Positions 1 through 5,058 of a stretch of 5,058 nucleotides of DNA are shown one piece after another. The DNA comes from Acidaminococcaceae bacterium (lineage in GTDB: Bacteria; Bacillota; Negativicutes; Acidaminococcales; Acidaminococcaceae), in contig JAFSOW010000240.1 in NCBI GenBank assembly GCA_017443165.1, positions 1-5,058 on the forward strand, given 5' to 3'. How positions within the stretch are numbered: position 1 is the first letter of the stretch; each line of letters opens with the position of its first letter. Position numbers and translations under genes: made by a program. The notes beneath the pieces were generated by a model that was given only the letters and a program-made list of their open reading frames with translations, was not told where the DNA came from and searched no databases.

Positions 1-59
1 ATACCTCCCTGCACAATCGGGTACCGGATCCCTAACAATTTACAAAATCTGTTTTTCAT
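1..59 (-). CDS. FabK / nitronate monooxygenase-like flavoprotein, N-terminal fragment (runs off left edge)
   Basis: Only the first 19 codons and two bases of the next are in the window; the rest lies beyond position 1. The ATG is at 57-59, and a GGGAG Shine-Dalgarno sequence sits 7 bases upstream of it. The peptide begins MKNRFCKLLGIRYPIVQGG. The pattern of a short basic/hydrophobic start, then a YPI-x-QGG turn, is the usual N-terminus of FMN-binding TIM-barrel enzymes of the 2-nitropropane dioxygenase (nitronate monooxygenase)/FabK group, where this loop lies at the FMN phosphate end of the barrel. FabK is an enoyl-ACP reductase of fatty-acid synthesis in many Firmicutes, whereas close relatives oxidise nitronates; 19 residues cannot separate the two. 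It follows the zinc-ribbon gene by 22 bp on the same strand, with no terminator between, so it is probably cotranscribed. The family call rests on a short motif and is moderately sure. Confidence 0.6.
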   Translation of the reverse strand, partial: MKNRFCKLLGIRYPIVQGG

Positions 60-81
60 GTAAATTCTCCCTTCTGACTTA

Positions 82-522
82 TTATCGTTCGAAATTATTA
101 AAAAGCCTTGAAAGTAAAATAATGATTGCACCTGCTACCGCACCTATAATTCCTACAAATAAAAAGGCCGGAAGGATAAAAAAGATGACTCCCAGTGCAA
201 TTAAGGCAAATATGATCCAGGTCAGCAGGCCTCCTCCCAGCCGGTACACCTTAAAACCGGAAGGATCCCTGTTATCTTCGTACGGTCTGTCGGCCCGGTG
301 AAAAGTGTCATCCTGCCGGGAATAACTGTCCTTATCCTGGTATTCGGCACGCTTTGTGTAGCCGTCCTCGCCGGAAGAACCTTCCATTTCAATGGTTGTT
401 CCCGCAAAGTTATCCCTTTCTTCCCTTGTCAGGCTTTTTGCTTCAATATCAACCTTTTTGTGGCAATAAGGGCATTCAGTGAGACCGTCATCAAACTCAT
501 GCCGGCAGAATTCACATAACAT
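82..522 (-). CDS. Zinc-ribbon protein with C-terminal membrane hairpin, 146 aa
   Basis: Function unknown. The N-terminus holds a compact four-cysteine zinc ribbon: C3-x2-C6 and C17-x2-C20, the second pair in a CPYC knuckle, so one zinc ion is probably bound. Residues about 23-90 form a highly charged, Gly/Ser/Asp/Arg-rich linker with no visible fold, likely disordered. Residues about 98-139 are continuously hydrophobic (ending in a run of Ile and Leu), long enough for two membrane-spanning helices joined by a short turn near the Pro at 118; a short polar tail, FNNFER, follows. The protein is therefore likely a membrane-tethered zinc ribbon; if the segment is a hairpin, the ribbon and the tail lie on the same, probably cytoplasmic, side. 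The ATG is supported by a perfect AAGGAGG 7 bases upstream. It sits 12 bp behind the 517-codon gene. Small proteins of this architecture are common in Firmicutes and mostly uncharacterised; the context does not assign a role. Confidence 0.85.
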   Translation of the reverse strand: MLCEFCRHEFDDGLTECPYCHKKVDIEAKSLTREERDNFAGTTIEMEGSSGEDGYTKRAEYQDKDSYSRQDDTFHRADRPYEDNRDPSGFKVYRLGGGLLTWIIFALIALGVIFFILPAFLFVGIIGAVAGAIIILLSRLFNNFER

Positions 523-529
523 GGATTCT

Positions 530-536
530 CCTCCTT
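530..536 (-). promoter_or_regulatory. Ribosome binding site overlapping the preceding stop codon
   Basis: On the minus strand the sequence reads TAAGGAGG, where TAA (535-537) is the stop of the 517-codon gene and AAGGAGG is a full match to the anti-Shine-Dalgarno consensus, 7 bases from the ATG at 522. A ribosome ending on the upstream gene covers this site, so termination and reinitiation are probably coupled. This is the strongest SD in the window. Confidence 0.8.
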
Positions 537-2088
537 ACGAAAATACCATATTCATAAAAGCATCTTCACTTATGTAACGCGAATCAAAGGGCTCCAGATG
601 CAATACATCCTGAATTACAGCGGTTCGTTCTGCAATAATTTTAGTATCAATGTGTACCTTTTCCGCATAAGGAACAACATCTAGCAGGAAGGTCTTCGTT
701 ATCTTCATATAATTTTCCAGAATTGCCAGTGCCCATATCATATTATCTTCATCTCTGAAACAGTCAACGGGCCGAAGAGCATAAAAATCTCCCCACATCT
801 GTGTAAGATTATTCCGGTCCTGCCATGACAGATGCAACAGTTTGCCAAACTGCGAAAGGATCTGATGCACCGGGTCATCTTTTCTGATTGCGGAAGGCAG
901 ATAGTTTCCCGTCCTTTCGCAAGGATGGGTAAGCTGCATGACCATATCCGGAACTCCCGCATAAGCAACCATATGCATAACCAAGGCTGGATTGGCATTA
1001 ACAAACTTTTCCCAGTCTGCGTCGGGATGGGCCACTCTGTAATATTCAAGAAATTCCGACAGACGGTTATAAAGGGCTTTTTGTACCGACGGCTTTACAA
1101 TAACGCTGCGAAGATATTCGGTTATCAGATTTCCATCCTCAAACACATGAGCGATACACAAAAGGTTTCGTACGTCTACGGTTTCGTCAACAGGCAGGCA
1201 CAGTTCTGAAATACTTCCCGAAAAAAAGTCCCTGCAGCTGAACCACCCGTCGGTTTCCTCTCTCTCGATAGTGAAAACCATCAGCTGAATTTTCCGCATC
1301 GACGCCAACAGTTCAATCAGAGCCTTATTGGTTCTGCCATATTGCGGGTCCGGATGATTTTTATAAAATTTGTAAAAATGATCAATAGGTCTTTCGTCCG
1401 TATTCCTTAAATGATGATCAAAAATAAAGTATTCCCAGAAAGAAGTAAACAGTTCCGGTCTTTTCACATCCATTTCCGGTTCCGTGTCCGTACCAAAAAA
1501 AGCATAGCTGGCACGTCGTCGGTCCAGGCTGAAACGTGAATCGCCAAAATACTTCTGCATCATGTCAAACAGTATAGTAAGCTTTTGTCCAAGCTGCATG
1601 AAGACTTTGGTTTCCAAATCCGGCTCCCGGTTGGTACGGAACCGTTCATACTCTTCCGGCAGGGATCCGTCCTTCCGGAACAATAGCAGGTTGCCGTCCG
1701 TTCCCAACAGCTTTAGGCGGCATTTGGCTGCAGCCGTATCACTGCTGATAGCCTTTTTCTGCTTTAAAAATGAGAGCAGGCGCTGGATGACGTACAGGAA
1801 ATAGTCCACGTTATCGTAATCCAACTCAAAATCACCGATATTCCGCTGACACCAGCTGATGCAATAAATAAAATCCTCGCCGGTCATGTCACCGATCCGA
1901 TAAGATGTGTTTCCGCAATATATCAGCAGGTACATGACCTGCTGCCATATTTCCAGCAATTCATCATCAGAAGCACCATGAAATGCTTCTGTCCGCAGAA
2001 ACTGTTCCGCATACCTTCGCTCCAGGACGGTATTCCAACCGTCATCGTCATTGTATAGTTCATTAATAATGTCGTAAATATTTGTCAT
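535..2088 (-). CDS. Uncharacterised 517-aa soluble protein, translationally coupled to murB
   Basis: I do not recognise the family with confidence. The protein is predicted cytoplasmic: no signal peptide, no membrane segment, rich in aromatic and acidic residues, mostly helical by eye. Residues 1-110 look like a helical region (several W, Y and F in amphipathic stretches). Residues about 212-237 contain an aromatic motif, FWEYFIFDHHL followed by RPIDHF. It resembles the WFxFD...TPxxxF element that I recall from several large uncharacterised bacterial proteins, where a beta-rich segment follows; here residues about 265-335 could be that segment. Residues about 340-500 are again helical. Nine cysteines are scattered without CxxC pairs, so no zinc site is evident. 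The start is the ATG at 2086-2088, in a 4-bp ATGA overlap with the murB stop, with GGGAG 4 bases upstream inside murB. The reading frame is intact and its composition matches its neighbours, so it looks like a resident gene. Coupling to murB suggests co-expression, not necessarily shared function. Confidence 0.85.
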   Translation of the reverse strand: MTNIYDIINELYNDDDGWNTVLERRYAEQFLRTEAFHGASDDELLEIWQQVMYLLIYCGNTSYRIGDMTGEDFIYCISWCQRNIGDFELDYDNVDYFLYVIQRLLSFLKQKKAISSDTAAAKCRLKLLGTDGNLLLFRKDGSLPEEYERFRTNREPDLETKVFMQLGQKLTILFDMMQKYFGDSRFSLDRRRASYAFFGTDTEPEMDVKRPELFTSFWEYFIFDHHLRNTDERPIDHFYKFYKNHPDPQYGRTNKALIELLASMRKIQLMVFTIEREETDGWFSCRDFFSGSISELCLPVDETVDVRNLLCIAHVFEDGNLITEYLRSVIVKPSVQKALYNRLSEFLEYYRVAHPDADWEKFVNANPALVMHMVAYAGVPDMVMQLTHPCERTGNYLPSAIRKDDPVHQILSQFGKLLHLSWQDRNNLTQMWGDFYALRPVDCFRDEDNMIWALAILENYMKITKTFLLDVVPYAEKVHIDTKIIAERTAVIQDVLHLEPFDSRYISEDAFMNMVFS

Positions 2089-2996
2089 TCTTCTCCCAAA
2101 ACCAAAACTTCAGGTATTAAGGTAACGTTGTAATCTTCCAGAATTTTCTTCCGGATATATTCAATTAGCTGCAGTACATCCGCAGCAGTAGCGTGATCCG
2201 CATTGACTATAAAGCCTGCGTGCTTGACGGAAACTTCCGCACCGCCGATACGGAAGCCTTTCAGACCAGACTGTTCCACCATCTGGCCGACAAACCGGCC
2301 TTCAGGACGTTTGAAAGTACTGCCTGCACTGGGAATATCCAGTGGTTGTTTACTGATACGGCGCTGGCTGAAATCATTCATTTTAGCATGAATTGCCACC
2401 TTGTCACCTTCATTTACCTGCAGCATTACCGTCAGTACAATAGCATCAGAATTCTGCAGTGCGGAATGACGGTAGGAAAATTCCAGGTCATCCCTGTCCA
2501 GCGTTTTTATTTCCCCGGTCCGTGTCATTACCTGTACGGATACCACGGTATCTTTCATTTCTCCGTCATAAGCGCCGGCGTTCATGAAAACTGCACCACC
2601 AAGACTGCCGGGAATGCCTACCGCGAATTCCATACCCGTATATCCGGCTTCTCCAATGATACGGCAGCACTGAGCCAGAGACACGCCGCTGTCAAAAACA
2701 AAAGTATTGCCATCCTGCTCCCAATGCTTCAATGCATTGCCGAGCTTCAGGACAATACCGCGGATGCCCTTGTCCCGCACCAAAAGATTGGAGCCGTTCC
2801 CTATCACCGTCAGCGGAGTTTGTTCCTCCCGGGCAATGTGTAAAATATTACGAACATCGTCCAGGTCCGCCGGAATCACTAGCGCGTCGGCCGGACCGCC
2901 GATATGGAAAGATGTGTGTGCCGACATGGGTTCATCCAAACGTACCTGGCCGGCAATTTCCGATGTTAAGCGAGAAAGAGTTTTCTGATTCAGCAT
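2085..2996 (-). CDS. murB: UDP-N-acetylenolpyruvoylglucosamine reductase (MurB)
   Basis: MurB reduces UDP-GlcNAc-enolpyruvate to UDP-MurNAc with NADPH and bound FAD, the second committed step of cytoplasmic peptidoglycan precursor synthesis. Residue numbers here count from the TTG at 3008; subtract 4 for the preferred start. The FAD-binding fold shows THTSFHIGGPAD-type sequence at 31-41, GNGSNLLVRD at 70-79 and GIPGSLGGAVFMNAGAY at 131-147. Catalytic residues can be placed: Arg180 in SYRHSAL, the proton-donor Ser230 in PSAGSTFKRP, and Glu300 in LIPEVLVLG. At just over 300 residues, with the Ser in an AGSTFKRP context, it resembles the shorter type II enzymes (as in Staphylococcus) rather than the longer E. 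coli form. Start choice: the frame is open back to a TTG at 3008, but the AAAGGAAG element touches that TTG directly. It is 12-14 bases before the ATG at 2994-2996, which also lies 1 bp after the ylbF-like stop, so I use the ATG (303 aa). The gene overlaps the next by 4 bp. Confidence 0.97.
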   Translation of the reverse strand: MLNQKTLSRLTSEIAGQVRLDEPMSAHTSFHIGGPADALVIPADLDDVRNILHIAREEQTPLTVIGNGSNLLVRDKGIRGIVLKLGNALKHWEQDGNTFVFDSGVSLAQCCRIIGEAGYTGMEFAVGIPGSLGGAVFMNAGAYDGEMKDTVVSVQVMTRTGEIKTLDRDDLEFSYRHSALQNSDAIVLTVMLQVNEGDKVAIHAKMNDFSQRRISKQPLDIPSAGSTFKRPEGRFVGQMVEQSGLKGFRIGGAEVSVKHAGFIVNADHATAADVLQLIEYIRKKILEDYNVTLIPEVLVLGEE

Positions 2997-2997
2997 T

Positions 2998-3333
2998 TTA
3001 TTCAGCAACTTCCTTTACCACGTCCGTAATGGTCTTTGACACGTCCTGGAACATCAGCTGGAAACGTTGAAAGGCGTTCAGATAATTCACAGCCAGCGGA
3101 TTCAGGCTAAGAGTCCGCATCATGTCATTAAACTGCGCTTCCTTTTCCTCCGGAATATCTTTTTTCTGGTAGCGCGCAATCTCTACTTCCTGCCCCAGCT
3201 GCATGAATCTGGCAATCAGCGCTTTGGTATCCGGTTCCGCGGATAATTTTTCCTTCGCTTCTTTTAAAACGGCAAACTCACGGGTTGCCCGCATTTCCCT
3301 TGCCAGTTCATTCGCGCAATCATATACTGTCAT
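2998..3333 (-). CDS. YlbF/YmcA-family helical protein, 111 aa
   Basis: This is a small all-helical cytoplasmic protein of the YlbF/YmcA (Com_YlbF) family. The family pattern is visible. An N-terminal helix carries REF-x-LKEAKEKL (18-30), then a D/P-containing turn (EPDTKALI, 33-40). A long amphipathic helix RFMQLGQEVEIARYQ (42-56) is followed by an acidic linker (KKDIPEEKEAQ) and a C-terminal NPLAVNYLNAFQRFQ helix (78-92) running on to about residue 110. In Bacillus subtilis, YlbF and YmcA act with YaaT and RNase Y in mRNA maturation and in competence, sporulation and biofilm control; other paralogues (such as YheA) have no clear role. This one has a single Cys (C6), so there is no sign of the iron-sulfur ligands described for the B. 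subtilis complex, and function should not be transferred directly. The ATG at 3331-3333 has a GGAGG 8 bases upstream. Its stop lies 1 bp before the preferred murB ATG, so the two are tightly coupled. Confidence 0.9.
   Translation of the reverse strand: MTVYDCANELAREMRATREFAVLKEAKEKLSAEPDTKALIARFMQLGQEVEIARYQKKDIPEEKEAQFNDMMRTLSLNPLAVNYLNAFQRFQLMFQDVSKTITDVVKEVAE
3009..3016 (-). promoter_or_regulatory. Ribosome binding site that decides the murB start
   Basis: AAAGGAAG, inside the 3' end of the ylbF-like gene, is the only SD-like element before murB. It abuts the TTG at 3006-3008 with no spacer, which makes that codon an unlikely start. It stands 12-14 bases from the ATG at 2994-2996, long but workable, and reinitiation from the stop at 2998-3000 would help. 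Confidence 0.55.
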
Positions 3334-3394
3334 CGTCTTTTCCTCCGTAACAGAATTATTGTTTTACATACGTCAAATATTTTAGCACATTTTA
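3334..3394 (-). promoter_or_regulatory. 61-bp intergenic region: SD for the ylbF-like gene and a weak possible promoter
   Basis: This is the longest gap between genes here. A clear GGAGG (3342-3346) lies 8 bases before the ylbF-like ATG. A TTGACG hexamer (3371-3376, minus strand) resembles a -35 box, but at 17 bases spacing the -10 position reads CTGTTA, a poor match to TATAAT; an AT-rich TAAAAT lies upstream but lacks a matching -35. No inverted repeat followed by a T-run is present, so there is no evidence of termination after the peptidase-like gene. A separate promoter for the ylbF-murB unit is possible but unproven. Confidence 0.3.
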
Positions 3395-4444
3395 CTATAT
3401 CTGCCCATAGGGAATATTCAGATGCTGCCACCCGCCCGTATCACCAAGCGTAAAATGCCACCACTCTTCTTTACCCTGGGTAAAACCGCAGTCCTTCATC
3501 ACTGCAGCCAGCATATCCCGTAAGTTGCGCTGCCTTTCCGTGCCGCCGGTAAAACCCGGATACTGGCGGACAGATACTTCATCAAAGTCACTGATCATGT
3601 TCACTGCTTCCCCGGTTTTCAGGTCATACAGGCTTACATCCACCGTGCGGCCGGTGTTGCGGTCTTCCCCTTTCTCGGGAACAGGCAGCATGGCTTTCTT
3701 ATCCTTCGGTAACAGGTCGAAAGCAAGTTTGGATACATACCAGGGGCGGTAACCTTCCCAGACCAGCAGACCGTACCCCCTCGCCGCCAGTTTTTCGGCA
3801 GCCTTTTCCAGCGCTGAGACAGTTTCCACTTCCGCAAAGGCTTCCGTCGCTTCAAAAAGTGAAACGCCAAAAATATTGTTGGAGTCCGCGTAACGCAAAT
3901 CAAACTTAACGTTAGGAACAGCAGACCGGATACGAACGAGCCTGCCCGGCTGTCCCTGCTGCAACTTTGCCGGCATGGCAGTCCGGTACGCTGCGTCCTT
4001 CAGAGACTGATAATCAGTATTCCCTTCAATCCGCATTACTTTGCTGCCTTCGCCGGGGAAGAAATCCCGGGCAAAACGTTTGCCGCCAATCTTACAGACA
4101 ATCCCGTTGCCGTCTGAGTCCCGTTCAAAATGAACAGCAGTCTCCGCAGAAAGCAGTGGGCCTTCCTCATTCATCGAATAGGAATCAAAGTGAACTTTTT
4201 TCAGCGGAAAAATATTGGCAAACCGGAAGTCACTGTCTTCCGGGTCCGTGCGGTAAACAATCTGCAAAATGCCCTTTTCTTCCCGCAGCAAAAAAACAGA
4301 AGAATTTCCGTAATACAGACCCAGAAGGGAATTCACGTCTTTAGGCACCGCTTTCGCCGCCAGGGAAACAGGCAGCATGGAAAAAAGGGCAATAGCCAGC
4401 AACATAGACAGAGAAACAATTCTCATATTTATTTTTAATTTCAT
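3395..4444 (-). CDS. VanX/DdpX-type (M15D) D-Ala-D-Ala dipeptidase-like exported protein with altered zinc site
   Basis: M15D enzymes are zinc peptidases that hydrolyse D-Ala-D-Ala, giving vancomycin resistance (VanX) or recycling of wall dipeptide (DdpX). The N-terminus is a signal peptide: KLK basic start, hydrophobic 8-28, likely signal-peptidase I cleavage after AKA at 30-32. Residues about 35-135 form an extra N-terminal domain, beta-rich by eye (GLYYGNSSVFLL; GGKRFARDFF), absent from short VanX. The peptidase domain spans about 165-349: FDLRYADSNNIFG (181-193), WEGYRPW with Arg233 (VanX R71), TVDVSLYDL with Asp269 (second zinc ligand, VanX D123), SDFDEVS (285-291), and EEWWHF with Glu327 and His330 (VanX E181 and H184). 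The first zinc ligand, VanX H116, aligns 7 residues before Asp269, where this protein has Arg262 (codon CGC); the usual SxH-x-x-G is EDRNTG. Activity is therefore doubtful. Start: ATG at 4444, with GGTGAG 5 bases upstream and an ATGA overlap with the hydrolase stop; Met7 lacks an SD. Confidence 0.88.
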   Translation of the reverse strand: MKLKINMRIVSLSMLLAIALFSMLPVSLAAKAVPKDVNSLLGLYYGNSSVFLLREEKGILQIVYRTDPEDSDFRFANIFPLKKVHFDSYSMNEEGPLLSAETAVHFERDSDGNGIVCKIGGKRFARDFFPGEGSKVMRIEGNTDYQSLKDAAYRTAMPAKLQQGQPGRLVRIRSAVPNVKFDLRYADSNNIFGVSLFEATEAFAEVETVSALEKAAEKLAARGYGLLVWEGYRPWYVSKLAFDLLPKDKKAMLPVPEKGEDRNTGRTVDVSLYDLKTGEAVNMISDFDEVSVRQYPGFTGGTERQRNLRDMLAAVMKDCGFTQGKEEWWHFTLGDTGGWQHLNIPYGQI

Positions 4445-5058
4445 TTACTCTCACCCGGTTTCTGAATCGTAAAGCGCACATCTGCCAGAGCGTTCAACGT
4501 CCTGCGCACCTTTGCCACTTTTTCCAGATCGATTTCCGCATAAATGATCTCTTCATTGCTGCCGCCTTCCGCAATGATATTGTTCATCGGGTCGATGATG
4601 CGGGAATGGCCGTAGAAAGGATCTCCCTTAAAGGTGCCGACACAGTTCACCGCAGCCACATACACATGGTTCTCAAAAGCCCGGGCGCGCGACAGCAGGT
4701 CGAACCCGTCACCCCTGCGGGAAGGCCACTCAGCGGGACAGACAATCAGCTGTGCGCCCTGCAGTGCCAGATAACGGTAAAACTCGGGAAAACGCAAATC
4801 GTAACAAATCGTAGATCCGCAGCAGATACCGTCCAATTCAAACACATCAAAAGCATCTCCGGGAGCAAAGAACTTTTCTTCTTCAAACATGCCGAACAGG
4901 TGCGCTTTACCGTATTGGTGAACAATCTTCCCCTCTTTGTTGATTGCCGGGATCATATTATACACCATTCCGTTTTTCAGGATCGGCAGCGAACCGGGCA
5001 GTAAGGAACATTGATACTTTACAGCGATACCACGCAGTGTTTCCACCAACGGGCTGTC
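4441..5058 (-). CDS. Carbon-nitrogen hydrolase (nitrilase superfamily), C-terminal 205 codons, start beyond right edge
   Basis: Nitrilase-superfamily enzymes cut C-N bonds (amides, nitriles, carbamoyl groups) with a Glu-Lys-Cys triad. Two of the three are visible: Lys in YGKAHLF (codon 4906-4908) and the nucleophile Cys in STICYDLRFPE (codon 4804-4806). The catalytic Glu lies further N-terminal, outside the window. Downstream family features are also present: CPAEWPS, LLSRARAFENHVYVAAVN, and GHSRIIDP in the fold's last third. The frame is open to the edge (codons for Asp-Ser-Pro precede the TTG at 5047-5049), so that TTG is an internal Leu, not the start. Against the usual 260-280 residues, about 55-75 are missing. 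The motif set resembles the omega-amidase/Nit2/YafV and MtnU-like subgroup, which act on small amides such as 2-oxoglutaramate, but substrate cannot be read from the fragment. The protein lacks a C-terminal signal or anchor and is likely cytoplasmic. Its stop overlaps the start of the peptidase-like gene by 4 bp. Confidence 0.93.
   Translation of the reverse strand, partial: DSPLVETLRGIAVKYQCSLLPGSLPILKNGMVYNMIPAINKEGKIVHQYGKAHLFGMFEEEKFFAPGDAFDVFELDGICCGSTICYDLRFPEFYRYLALQGAQLIVCPAEWPSRRGDGFDLLSRARAFENHVYVAAVNCVGTFKGDPFYGHSRIIDPMNNIIAEGGSNEEIIYAEIDLEKVAKVRRTLNALADVRFTIQKPGESK

Noticed and set aside
832..1209. Plus-strand open frame of 125 codons inside the 517-codon gene
   Set aside because: Antisense to a long intact gene with a good start context; no domain and no supporting regulatory signals.
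2193..2843. A 216-codon open frame on the plus strand
   Set aside because: It lies wholly antisense to murB, whose conserved motifs are intact. Its translation shows no recognisable domain and it lacks a convincing SD, so it is a shadow frame.
1591..3207. The same FMQLGQ peptide (and an 11-base identity, AGCTGCATGAA on the plus strand) in the 517-aa protein and the ylbF-like protein
   Set aside because: The match is only six residues, with no extended similarity on either side, and it sits in amphipathic helices where such strings recur. I take it as coincidence rather than a duplication.
3348..3376. TTGACG/CTGTTA promoter pair ahead of the ylbF-like gene
   Set aside because: The -35 is good but the -10 matches the consensus poorly at 17-bp spacing, so I list the region only as a weak possibility and not as a defined promoter.
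3967..4438. Two overlapping plus-strand frames (125 and 102 codons) opposite the M15D-like gene
   Set aside because: They overlap each other in different frames and lie antisense to a gene with clear family motifs; their translations look like low-complexity shadow sequence.
5047..5049. TTG as the start of the hydrolase gene
   Set aside because: The frame stays open to the window edge and the family needs about 55-75 more N-terminal residues, including the catalytic Glu, so this codon is an internal Leu.

Overview
The window is a densely packed bacterial chromosomal segment with every recognisable gene on the minus strand. In transcription order, from high to low coordinates, they are: the 3' part of a nitrilase-superfamily hydrolase, a secreted or lipid-anchored VanX-type (M15D) peptidase-like protein, a YlbF/YmcA-family helical protein, MurB, a 517-residue protein I do not recognise, a small zinc-ribbon membrane protein, and the first 19 codons of a FabK/nitronate-monooxygenase-like flavoprotein. 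Base composition is moderate (by eye a little under 50% G+C). Shine-Dalgarno sequences are clear and purine-rich (AAGGAGG, GGAGG, GGGAG). The YlbF-family protein, the shorter type-II-like MurB and the FabK-like start together point to a Firmicutes-type organism, possibly Negativicutes. That placement is inference; nothing in the window settles the genus.

Layout: 4441-5058 is the hydrolase, running off the right edge. 3395-4444 is the M15D-like gene, starting in a 4-bp ATGA overlap with the hydrolase stop. The only gap longer than about 25 bp inside the array is 3334-3394, 61 bp with a strong SD but no convincing promoter or terminator. After it come ylbF-like (2998-3333), murB (start best placed at 2996, 1 bp after the ylbF-like stop), the 517-codon gene (ATGA overlap with the murB stop), the zinc-ribbon gene (12 bp further, with its SD overlapping the preceding stop codon) and the FabK-like gene (22 bp further). 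No tRNA, rRNA, CRISPR array, insertion sequence or terminator hairpin was seen.

The spacing suggests two translationally coupled units: hydrolase-dipeptidase, then ylbF-like-murB-unknown-zinc ribbon-flavoprotein. They may be read as one transcript. The common theme is the cell envelope: MurB makes UDP-MurNAc for peptidoglycan, the M15D fold normally cuts D-Ala-D-Ala, and FabK-like enzymes can finish fatty-acid elongation. The most notable point is that the M15D-like protein keeps most catalytic motifs but carries Arg where the family has its first zinc-binding His. The 517-residue protein coupled to murB is the main uncharacterised gene. I found no convincing evidence for a wholly new multi-gene system.
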